A stretch of DNA of 64,000 nucleotides, taken from the NCBI GenBank assembly GCA_964016885.1, contig OZ024757.1:15023423-15087422 (forward strand). The letters run 5' to 3'. Shown piece after piece: positions 32,760 to 42,438 of this stretch. The first letter of the stretch is position 1. Each line of letters starts with the position of its first letter. Source of the stretch: Eledone cirrhosa. Lineage: Eukaryota; Mollusca; Cephalopoda; Octopoda; Eledonidae. The notes below the pieces were generated by a model. It worked only from the letters and a program-made list of their open reading frames with translations. It was not told the DNA's origin and did not search any database. The position numbers and the translations under genes are program-made.

Positions 32760-35700
32760 TTGTTTTTTTTTTTTGATGAAGGAAATAATGGATTGACAGA
32801 TGGCGGGTCGAATTGCGGTCGGCGTGACAGGATCATTCTGCCACGGCCGGCGTGCGGTTTGATCTGCGATCAGAACTAACCGGAATGACAGGGGCGCACC
32901 GTTCATGCCATAAGAGCTGAGATGGCGCTGGCCCGTGGGACCACCCACTTCAAATAACAGGGAAAGGCGTCTCGTACCTTTAAAAAAGGTGCGAGTTAAA
33001 TGCCAGCTACCATAGCCAACGGACCGCCACACCCCCTTGTCGCAGGGAGAGAGCTTAAATTCGTAGAACGAGCTACGCGGGAGAACCGGCCCCCATCCGG
33101 AGGCCGCTTCGGTAGGTGTAACCAGTCCCGATTGGTCGTTCCACACCAGAATGAACTAAGCGTGTGGAAAGAATAAAACTATGGCAAAGTTGAAGAGTAC
33201 AATTATCAGACGGGTGCATGGCCCCGCAAACATGCGGCCGGTTGGAACGGAACGAATCCAACCGGTCAGGGGCTGTTGGTTGAATCAACCGGCAGCCACG
33301 CGAAGCTATCGTTCCTTGGTGCAGACAAGGGATCGGGTCCGTACTACAGTAAGACAGCCGATCCCATCGGATTCAAACTTTATTCCTACTATCGTGGTCC
33401 GTAGCGGAACGGGTGGCCGCTTCACCCTCGACTATGGCACCCACATCTTGGCGCTCTCCGGGAACCAGCTCCGCCGCCACCTGGCTGTGGTTCCCGCCCC
33501 TGAGTGCGCCGATCACGCGACATTGGCCCCGGATGACGCCGAATCGGACACGCTTATTCCGTACCGGGTTCCGTTGTTGCACTACCGCCTTTGCTCCCGT
33601 AGCTTCTCAACGCCGGCCTCCCTGGGCCGTCACCAGGTCGATCGACGCGGGGTCTGTACCGTGTTCAGATGCCGTTTCTGCGGCCAGAGGAGCGTGGCGC
33701 TCCATTCGATCAGAGTGCGCGCGGGACTCTGCTCCCGCACTCTGCTCGTTCCGGCCGCTGCCGCCGGCGTGCCGGCTGGGTCCGAGAGTTGCAGCCTTTG
33801 TGGTAGAGTCTTTGCCACCGTGTCCGGAGTGTCGCAGCACATGCGCCACCGACACCCCGACGAGTCGAACGCAAGACGTATCGCCAGTTATTCCAAGGAA
33901 CTGGCGGAGAAAAGAGAGAAACGTGCCCTGGCGAGGGCTGGGCCCGAGCCCGTCCCACGTCGGAAGGGCCGTGGTTGTTGGTCTAACACGGAGATCAGCA
34001 TACTCCAGTTGGAGGGAGAGCGGTTGGCGCGGGAGGGCGTGCGATTCGTGAACGTGGTCCTCGAGTCCTTTCTCCCCGGCAAGAGTCGTAAACAGATCAG
34101 CGACAAGCGACGAGACCTGACGGCGAAAGGCAGGTCTAGTGCACCGGTGATCCCGCTTCCCGCGGCGCTGGCCGCCTCGAGCCTCTCCCAAACGGCTGCC
34201 CCCGACAACGCGGCCTGGCGGGAGATGTTTAGAGCCGCCACCGTCCCGGGTCGTTCGAAGTGGTCGGTGGAGTTCGCGGAATGCTCTTTGGAACTCGCTG
34301 AGGGGTTCACAGAGGAAATCTGGCGGAGGTAGGAGGGAAGCCTGGGCGATTGGATCGGCTCCCTCCGACCTGTCGGTCCCAGGGCAGAGAGCGGTCCCCG
34401 ACGTAGGGGTAAGGGAGTGACGGTGAGACCGCGAGGGGCTGGAGGGAGAGGCCAGCGCGCGGTGCAGTCCCGGTTTCAGAGGCTTTATGAGAAGGACCGA
34501 CGGCGGCTTCTTAGGCTGATACTGGGCGAGAGTGCGAGCGGCGTCTGCCCAGTTCCGCTGGTCGAGGTAGGGGGGGATTACCGGGCTAGGTTCGCGGAGC
34601 GAGGTAGCGTAGTTGATCTTGGCGCGTATCTGCCCTCCGAGGGCGTGGTGAACTCCGCGCTGCTGCGCCCGTTTAGTGTCCCGGAGATTACCTCGGCTCC
34701 CGGGGGGCTGAGGGCCGGCTCGGCAGCAGGCCCAGACGGGGTCCCCCAACGGGCGATTCGGAGGGCCGGCCCAGAGGTCAGCGCTAATCTGTTCAACTGC
34801 TTCCTTCTGGCGGGTCGTGTACCAACGGTGCTGAAAGAAGGCAGGTCCATTCTTCTGCCTAAAAGCGGAAGAAACCCGAACGACCTGTCCGACTGAAGGC
34901 CCCTGACGATTTGCTCTGCGATTTATCGTCTCTACACGAAGGTTCTGGCGAGGCGCTTCTTGCAAGCCACTTCCCTGAACCAGGCGCAGAGGGGATTCAT
35001 TAAGGCAGACGGGTGCGGCGAGAACGTTTTTGTGATTCGCGAACTGATTGCGATGGCGCAGGGTCGGAGAGGTGCCCGACGTCTGGGCCGTCTGGATGTC
35101 GCCCTTTTGGATCTCGCAAAGGCCTTCGACACGATTCCCCATCAGTTGGTGGCCGCCGGTATGAGGCGGAAGGGATTTTGCGCTCACATCACTGACCTTG
35201 TCGCTGACCTGTACACGGGGGCGACGACCAGGTTTGAGTTGCGCTCGGGGAGGAGCGACCCCATACCGATTCTGAGAGGAGTCCGACAGGGTGATGCGCT
35301 TTCCCCGATTCTGTTTAACATAGCGACGGGCATATCGTGCTTGGCATACGCGGACGACACGGCACTGTTGTCCGGCTCCTCAGGGGGCCTGCAGCGTCTG
35401 CTCGATCAGAGCGCGAGCTTCTTCGGGGAGGTCGGCATGGCGGTGAATGTGTCTAAGTGTACGTCGTTCGCGCTGGAGTCGCGGTCCTCCCGTACCTTCT
35501 TTGTGAATAGGGATGCGTCCCCGGTGATCGGCGGTAGGCCTCTGCCGCGGATTGACCCTGCCGACAGGTCCTTCCGATATCTCGGGGTGGAGGTCGATAC
35601 TTCGTCCGGTGGTGGCGAGGTGGTCTCCGTGGAGTGGTTGCGCGGATCCCTCGAAAAAATCCGCGCGGCGCCCCTCAAGCCGAGACAGATGTTGGATCTG

Positions 35701-36995
35701 GTTCAGACCTTTCTCCTCCCGAGATTCCTCTACGGTCTGACGATGAATCTTCCGGCGCGATGCGTGCTCGAGTCACTGGATGCGGTGGTGCGTTCCGGGG
35801 TGCGGTCGTTCTTACATCTCCACGAGTCGACATCGTCCCATTTCCTCTACAGTTCCAGGGCGGATGGCGGACTCGGCCTCCAGGAGCTGGCGAGATGTAT
35901 CGCGGCGAACGTGATTAAACTCTACCGCAGACTCGAGACATCTAGCTCGGCTGCAGTCCGGGGGCTTGCAGACGCGGCTGGTCTGCGTGCGAGGTGCGCC
36001 GAGATTGCCACCAGGTACGGACTGCCGCTGCCGCCTTCTGACCCGGAGCGGCCTTATGATCCCGGCATCCGAGCGTTCCACTCGCGGGCGTGGGAGTCGC
36101 AGCCGGTGCAGGGGGTATGTGCGGCCGCCTATCGTGGGAACGCAGAAGGCAACGACTGGCTATACAGTGGCGGCCCCGGCCCCCTCGAGGAATGGACGTT
36201 TCTGTGCTGCCTTAAGATCCGTACGAACACGTTTCCCACGCGGGAATGCCTCGCAAGGGGAGGCAGGGGAGGTCGCTCATGTCGTAGATGCGGAGCGAGG
36301 GTCGAGTCGCTCTTGCATCTGAGCGGGGCGTGCCCCGCATACGGGCGCCTTCGGCTTCACAGGCACAACTCGGTGTGCGGTTGGATCGGAAAGGAAGCGG
36401 AGCGCCTGGGCTGGTCGGTCGCGGTGGAGCCGGTCTTCTTCGTGGAGGGCCGAAGGCTCATTCCGGATCTGGTATTTAGCAAGCCGGGTTGGACGGTCAT
36501 AATTGATGTGACGATTCGGCTCGAGCAGGGTTCGGCCCTTGAGAGGGCGGCCGAGGAGAAAGTGTCGTAATATTCCCCGTTGGCGGATTCGCGTCGGGAG
36601 GGCGATCCCCGGACGACGGTCTTCGTGCACGGTTTTCCAATTGGGGCTTGTGGCAGCTGGTCCGTCGCGGCCGAGGCAGCTTTGAACGATCTTGGAGTTG
36701 GTGGCGGTGCGTTCCAGAGATTCCTCTGCAGGCGCACTCTCTGTAACACCATGGGGATGTTACGTGATTGAGCACGCCCGCGGGGCGCCTCCTTTGCTTC
36801 GTATTAGACCTTTCGGGCCCATCGATGGCGACCTCCCGTAAAAGCTCACCGTGGCCGAGCCCGCCCTCCCAACTAAAACTGGGCTGGGTGTCGGCCGTTG
36901 AGTTACAGTCGCCAACGATCCGGCTCCCGGCTTTTTGTTTCAGACACGGATCCCCGCCACAGGGCGACGCGCCGGTGTCCGAACCTCGAGCTTTT
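32760..36995 (+). mobile_element. R2 family B, copy 2
   Basis: Leader hairpin at 32971-32995, coding 33181-36771, 3' UTR broken off at CTCGAGCT (36991) where it joins the poly-T of family A copy 3. Same order and orientation as copy 1; the A-to-B junction before it is the same as that before copy 1 (GGATTGACAGATGGCGGGTC), which points to duplication of an A+B unit. Confidence 0.85.
33181..36771 (+). pseudogene. R2-like protein, family B, copy 2
   Basis: 33181-34332 holds the three zinc fingers and Myb motif without the frameshift of copy 1, but a TAG ends it at 34330. 34417-34896 is the linker, ended by TGA where copy 1 has TGG. 34960-36570 holds RT through endonuclease, with a ~50-base loss at 35329 just before YADD. 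A TAA at 36568 precedes the last 60 codons (36580-36771). It has the complete knuckle CRRCGARVESLLHLSGAC and endonuclease RLIPDLVFSKPGWTVIIDVT. Confidence 0.88.
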
Positions 36996-37002
36996 TTTTT
37001 GC

Positions 37003-37901
37003 AGTGGTCAGTGTTGACTCGGCAGGTTCTACCATTCTCGGTTGGTCGGCCACATTAATGACGAACTAATTGGTGCCTAAATTATGATGATACAAAATTT
37101 GAAGTCCATACGGCAGCTGGGGGCCGAAAAACCAGTGGCCGGAGGGAATGGGATGGGTCCTTCCGGCCTGTCGCAGTGTTCTGTAATGGCCCGCTGCGAT
37201 TGGCAACTGTCTCAGAGGACTGGCAAAGAGTCGGGCTATGTTCCTCGTAAGAGCGCCGGCTCACTGGATTTGACCCACCGGAGGTTTCAAATACCGACTA
37301 TACTAGTTCGTAGGGATACACCCGATAAATTTATTCTGGAGTACCCAACCCACGCTTTGGTTTTGAGAGGCAACTGCCGTGGTGGCTCGCGCGCGACCCC
37401 ATGGACTCTGTCTGTGTGGCCAACAGTCGCGGGGGAGGACTGTCTCGAGATTCCGTGTAAGAGCGTAGTCTTGTTTTGTTCGTGCTGTTCGCGTCATTTC
37501 TCGGGCCCGTCTGGTGGGCGGAGCATTTGCTGCGCTGTCATGAGCGAAAGGCAGTTTTTAGGTGCAGCAAATGCGGTAGGGAGAGTTGCCACCTGCATTC
37601 GCTCCGGGTGCACGTGGGCCAATGCACGGGCAGGAGATGGGACGATATCCCGCCGCCTCGGACTTGATCCACAGGTGCGGAGAGTGCGACCGTGCCTTCC
37701 GTACGGTCGCAGGAAGCTCGCAGCACGAGAGGCATCGTCATCCAGTGGGTGCCAATCGCCGCAGGATCGCGAAACACGCAGAGGAGATCGTAAAGAAGCG
37801 TGCCTCTCGCGAGAGGGCTGGGCAGCCCCGCACCCAGGTTGGTCGTGGTTGTTGGTCCGAGCAGGAGGTTTCGGTCCTTCTCGAGAAGGAGGACGAGCTT
37901 C
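37003..37901 (+). mobile_element. R2 family A, copy 3 (N-terminal half only)
   Basis: Joined to family B 3' UTR inside the poly-T of its leader. Coding starts at 37084; zinc fingers are spread over shifted frames (small deletions near 37370 and 37410), and the copy ends inside the Myb motif at GACGAGCTTC, where piggyBac DNA begins. Confidence 0.85.
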
Positions 37902-37905
37902 TTAA

Positions 37906-40449
37906 CCCTTTAGCGTTCAAAGCGACAAAAACCGACAAAATTATGTCCCCTTTCATTTATTCAAACCGACAAAAACCGACATTTCAGACCACTCGTAGAT
38001 CTCCTTCTAAAAATAAACATTGACATCATCAAAATCTCGTCAATTCGAGATTACAGCGAGATAAAGCCCTTACGCGCGAAAATTAACTCTTAGTATAGTT
38101 AAAGACCTTGTGATAACACGTGTTTTTAACTTTGAAATTGTAACATGGCTTCCGAAAGCAGCGACAACGATTTTGAAGGTTTTACATTCTACGACATTCA
38201 AGATAAAAAAGAAACAGAAGATAATATCAGTGATTTATCTTCAAATGAATCAGATATATTTATTTCTGATATATCTGATGATGATGATAGTCACTTTGAA
38301 AGTGAAAGCGAAGAGATATCTGACACCATTGAAAAAACACCAACGTGGTTGAAAGAAACAACACCGATACATGTTTCGGATTTTAATGAAAATTCTGGAC
38401 CACAACACACATTACCACCCGATGCTAAAGCTCTGGATTATTTTTTTTTATTTCTACCACAAACTTTCTTCAAAGTTGTGGCAGAAGAGACAAATCGCTA
38501 TGCACAACAACAGATTTCTAATCGAGCAAAACCCGATCTGTTATGGCGTCCGACAGATTCTGCCGAAATGAAAGCGTTTTTTACCATAAACATTATGTTT
38601 GGTATTAAACAATTTCCACGACTGTGGAATTATTGGAGTACTGATATAAGGTTTGGTGACCCTTATATATCTAGTATTATGGCCAAAACGAGATTTATAA
38701 AATTAAACCAGTATTTGCATCTGGTTGATACTACAAATGCCCCTGGTAGAAATGAATCGAATTACGACCCACTGTACAAAGTACGACCATTAATTGAAAT
38801 GTTGACGGAAAAATTTAAAAGTATGTATTTACCTGGAAAAAATCTTAGTGTTGATGAAGCTATGATTGGGTATAAGGGTAGGGTTCATTTCAGACAGTAT
38901 ATGCCAGCTAAACCCACCAAATGGGGCATCAAAGTGTGGGAACTGTGTGAATCGGACACGGGATATTGTGTAAACTTTGATGTTTACACAGGAAAAAAAC
39001 TTAACGGAGAGAGAAAGCACGGGTTGGGTTACGATGTTGTGTGGTCGCTGACTCAACCCTTCCACTTTCAACACAGACACATTTATTATGACCGTTTTTT
39101 TTCTTCGGTGCTTTTAGCAGAGGATCTTGCCCTTGTAAATACGTACACCTGCGGCACAATAATGAGCAATCGGAAAGGGCTACCCCAAGAAATAAAAGTT
39201 GCGAAACTAAAAAACAGAGGAGACATTCTCCAAATACAAAAAGAGAACATGTTAGCCACAGTGTTCAAAGACAAACGGCAAATTTTGTTCCTGAGTTCTA
39301 ACCAACAACCAGGTGTTGGGGCTGAGGGTAGACCTTTAGTTAACCTCTCCTACAATAAATATATGGGTGGGGTTGACAAATCCGACCAATATTGCGCGTA
39401 TTACCCAGTTGGACGCCCTGGAAAGAAATGGTGGAGATACATCTTGTGGTTTTTAGTGAATTTAACCATTGTGAATTCTTATATTGTATTTACTAAAAGC
39501 CACAAGGATCCGCCACCACCAAAGGACTACTGCCACATGAAATTTCGCGTGGACATTGCATCCCAGCTACGTGGGGGATATACTTCTCGCAAACACAAAG
39601 CTGGGAAAAAATCAAAATTAGCAGTGGTCCACAAAGAAAATATTGATTTTCATAAAGTGGAGAGAATTGATGGTAGGAGGAAGGTTTGCCGATTGTGCTC
39701 TTTGCAAAAGAGAAAAACTGTTAAAGGTTACGCAATCCAAACCCTATTTATGTTCCTTTTGCAAAGTGCCCTTATGTAAAGGGTGCTTTGGGCAGTATCA
39801 CGATAGAAATATTGTCTGACAATATTGAAAACAATATTTTAAAAATATATTAGCACACATATACAAAAACACCTGCATTCACCTGTGACACACCTGTTAA
39901 TGAACTTATATATTGGGAACATTCTGTTACGTAATTTTACACCGTACATTGTGTAAGAGTACATTGCCAATATTATTTTGACTGGGGAAAAGGTTTTATA
40001 CATTTTTTTCAATGAAAATATTTGCCTAGAATGTAGAGAAAGACTAAAACATTGTACTGATTACACCTGCATTTTTAATTAATTCACCTGTTCGGAAAAC
40101 TGCTAGAATTGATGGAAATCATAATCTAGATCATTATTGGATTTTTTTGCAACAAATCTAACAGGTAAGGCAGATAAAGTTTAAATTTTTGTGTTTATCC
40201 ATAAAGTTATTACTTTTACACCTGTTAATTAATTTTACCTGCCCATAAAAGTCAAATTTAACAAAAAAAAATCAGGTAAAAATATATAATTGTAAATTAT
40301 AGTTCTTTAAACGTCTACTGACAAAATTTCAAGTCTGCACATAGAAAATTAAAGTAATTAGAAACAAATAAAATTGATAACCCTCTTGAGTGAAAATAAT
40401 GCGAATAGATGAACATGACATTTGACAATTCAATGTGAATGCTAAAGGG
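37906..40449 (+). mobile_element. piggyBac transposon with both ends
   Basis: Terminal inverted repeats CCCTTTAGCGTTC (37906) and GAATGCTAAAGGG (ending 40449) differ at one base, and TTAA lies on each side (37902-37905 and 40450-40453), the piggyBac target duplication. AT-rich against GC-rich neighbours. About 670 bases of AT-rich non-coding DNA follow the transposase. Left flank is family A coding, right flank is family C leader. Confidence 0.93.
38145..39779 (+). CDS. piggyBac transposase, frameshifted at C-terminus
   Basis: 544 codons from MASESSDNDFEG. Acidic N-terminus (residues 1-65). The DDE/DDD core has Asp in NLSVDEAMIGYKGR, in HIYYDRFFSS and in YNKYMGGVDKSDQ. The enzyme cuts and pastes at TTAA. 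The C-terminal Cys-rich finger starts CRLCSLQKRK, but its second half (SFCKVPLCKGCFGQYHD, to a TGA at 39818-39820) lies in a different frame from about 39735, so the targeting domain is broken. Otherwise near intact, suggesting a rather young insertion. Confidence 0.93.
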   Translation: MASESSDNDFEGFTFYDIQDKKETEDNISDLSSNESDIFISDISDDDDSHFESESEEISDTIEKTPTWLKETTPIHVSDFNENSGPQHTLPPDAKALDYFFLFLPQTFFKVVAEETNRYAQQQISNRAKPDLLWRPTDSAEMKAFFTINIMFGIKQFPRLWNYWSTDIRFGDPYISSIMAKTRFIKLNQYLHLVDTTNAPGRNESNYDPLYKVRPLIEMLTEKFKSMYLPGKNLSVDEAMIGYKGRVHFRQYMPAKPTKWGIKVWELCESDTGYCVNFDVYTGKKLNGERKHGLGYDVVWSLTQPFHFQHRHIYYDRFFSSVLLAEDLALVNTYTCGTIMSNRKGLPQEIKVAKLKNRGDILQIQKENMLATVFKDKRQILFLSSNQQPGVGAEGRPLVNLSYNKYMGGVDKSDQYCAYYPVGRPGKKWWRYILWFLVNLTIVNSYIVFTKSHKDPPPPKDYCHMKFRVDIASQLRGGYTSRKHKAGKKSKLAVVHKENIDFHKVERIDGRRKVCRLCSLQKRKTVKGYAIQTLFMFLLQSALM

Positions 40450-41300
40450 TTAAGGACGAACTAATTGGCGCCTAAAATAATGATTGTAATAAATTATTTT
40501 AAAAAAAATCATTTATATCCGTACGGTAGCTGGGGGCCGTTTTAAAACCAGTAACCGAGGGGTCGGGATGGGCCCCTTAGGTTTACTAACCGCAGCGGGC
40601 CGTTGTGGTAGCTCCGTGATCATTACAGCGGATCGTGATGGGATATGGAGTCGCCGTGGTGGCTCGCTGTGGTACTTAACCACCCTCGAGGGCTGACAGG
40701 GAGCCGGGATACGCCCTCTGGATTAGAGCCGGCTCAAACCTTTTTTTTTTTTTTTGTCCTTGTTTTTCTTTTTGTGTGGGCGCGGAAGTTCCTGGAAACT
40801 CTCTTCCTAGTTTTTTTTTATTAACTCGGTGAGCGGTCGGATATAATATCCGAGAAGGAAAAGTAAGACGTCTCCGCCGTTCCGCTAGTCTGGTGGTTCG
40901 CCTTGGGAAAGCGATAGAACCACCTTATCCCCCCGTTGCAGGGTTACGCGTTGCTTAAAGGAAAGTGCTTTTCTTTTTGTATTATTAACAGTTTCGTTAT
41001 TTTAGGAATAGGAAGGGAGTGATGAAATGGCTTCTGGAGCGCCCCACTTTTTTTTTTAGTACAATGGCACGGCCAAGGAGTTTAGAACCTCTCTGTGCAG
41101 GATTCGTGCAACAGGATCTCCGCGCGGGGTTCGGTTCGGGTTGCTCACTTGGTGCGTCCAACTGGATTGACAAAATAGCACGGCCGGGAGCGCTTAGTGT
41201 CTCGCATTGTTCGCTCGCTGAGGGGGTTCCCAGCCAGCCCTCGCGGGGTCCATGGCTTGGACTGCTCTCTTGGCGTGACCAACCGAATTGACAGGGCACA
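40450..41300 (+). mobile_element. R2 type C, short internally deleted element
   Basis: Starts with the R2-type leader end (GACGAACTAATTGGCGCCTA), then a short ~300-base region like the N-terminal coding start (CCGTACGGTAGCTGGGGGCC compares with CATACGGCAGCTGGGGGCC), then directly a 3' UTR of the family-A type (AACTCGGTGAGCGGTCGGAT, hairpin, GCAGGGTTACGCGTT). RT and endonuclease are absent. Confidence 0.72.
40892..40924 (+). other. Conserved 3' UTR hairpin, type C
   Basis: Outer stem GGTGGT/ACCACC, inner TCGC/GCGA, loop with TGGG, bulge TAGA. Same fold as family A with different paired bases. Confidence 0.72.
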
Positions 41301-41760
41301 CCGTTCATGCCATAGTTCGCTTGATGGCGTTGGCCCGTGGGACCACCCACTTTAAAAAAAGGGAAAGGCGTCTTATACTTTGAAAAAAGTATAAGTTAAA
41401 TGCCAGCTAAAAGAGCTGTACGACTCTTTGAGCTGTACGAGTGAGCCAACTTGACGCGTTTCTTTTTGCGGATTAACGCGTGTCCGTACCTTTCGACCGA
41501 GGTGCGGGCTCAGGTTGGCTCGGCAGGTTTTACCATACTCGGTTGGTCTGCCACATTAAGGACGAACTAATTGGCGCCCAAAATAATGATTGAAATAAAT
41601 TATTAAAAAAATCATTTATATCCGTACGGTAGATGGGGGCCGTTTAAAACCAGTAACCGAGGGGTCACGTTGGGCCCCTTAGGTTTAATTCTCTTACCGC
41701 AGCGGGCCGTTGTGGTAGTCCCGTGATCATTACAGCAGATCGTGACGGGATATAGATCTT
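41300..41760 (+). mobile_element. R2 type C, second 5' region
   Basis: Leader with hairpin (41372-41395, arms CTTATACTTT/AAAGTATAAG), GGTTTTACCATACTCGGTTGG, GACGAACTAATTGGCGCCCA and the same start as the element at 40454, cut at 41760 where Rep-like sequence starts. Confidence 0.72.
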
Positions 41761-41766
41761 AAGTAT

Positions 41767-41950
41767 ATGTACGAAGGACAGCGTATAGTTATATTTGACT
41801 TTACTCGTGCACAACAGAATCACATTAATTATGAAGTTATTGAATCTATTAAGAATGGTCTCAGATGCTCTTGTAAATACTTTTCTTATACTAAGTCATT
41901 TCCTATACCTCATGTTATTGTATTCGCCAACTTTTCTCCCAATGCGATTG
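41767..41950 (+). pseudogene. CRESS-DNA virus Rep-like fragment
   Basis: About 60 codons in one frame, AT-rich, unlike the GC-rich R2 DNA on both sides. It reads as the helicase Walker B to motif C part of circovirus/nanovirus-type Rep: RIVIFDFTR, then INYEVIESIKNGL, KYFSYTKSF and PHVIVFANFSPN. In those proteins the last Asn coordinates phosphate during ATP hydrolysis for rolling-circle replication. Nuclease and Walker A parts are absent; it joins family A sequence at about 41945. Confidence 0.66.
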
Positions 41951-42105
41951 GCAACTGTCTCCGAGGACTGGCAAAGAGCCGGGCCATGTTCCTCGTAAGA
42001 GCGCCGGCTCGCTGGATTTGACCTACCGGAGGATTCAGATACCGACCATACTAGTCCGTAGGGATACACCCGATAAATTTACTCTGGAGTACTCTTGAGC
42101 GGTTT
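41945..42105 (+). mobile_element. R2 family A fragment (N-terminal coding)
   Basis: GCGATTGGCAACTGTCTCCG to ACTCTGGAGTAC matches codons ~35-88 of family A, joined on the left to the Rep-like piece and on the right to a leader (CTACCGGATTGACATCGGCA). Confidence 0.85.
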
Positions 42106-42438
42106 GAACTGCGGTCGGTACCTACCGGATTGACATCGGCACACCGTTCATGCCATATTGTCCTAATGGCGTTGGCCGTGGGACCACCCACTCTAAAAAC
42201 AGGGAAAGGCGTCTCATGCTTTGAAAAAAAAAAAGCACGAGTTAAGTGCCAGCTACAATAGCCACCCTTGACGTGGGAAGAGAGCTTAAGTCTGTGGTTT
42301 GAGCTGTACGAGAGAGGCAGCTCTACCCCGCTTCCCCTTTTTTTTGTTTTTTTTTTGCGGTGGTTAGGGTTGACTCGGCAGGTTCTACCATTCTCGGTTG
42401 GTCGGCCACATTAAGACGAACTAATTGGTGCCTAAATT

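Noticed and set aside
33607..35187. Long antisense open frames opposite the R2 copies (526 codons here, 428 codons at 26636-27922)
   Set aside because: They mirror GC-rich R2 coding DNA on the other strand, recur with every copy and show no family motif. They are shadows of the real frame.
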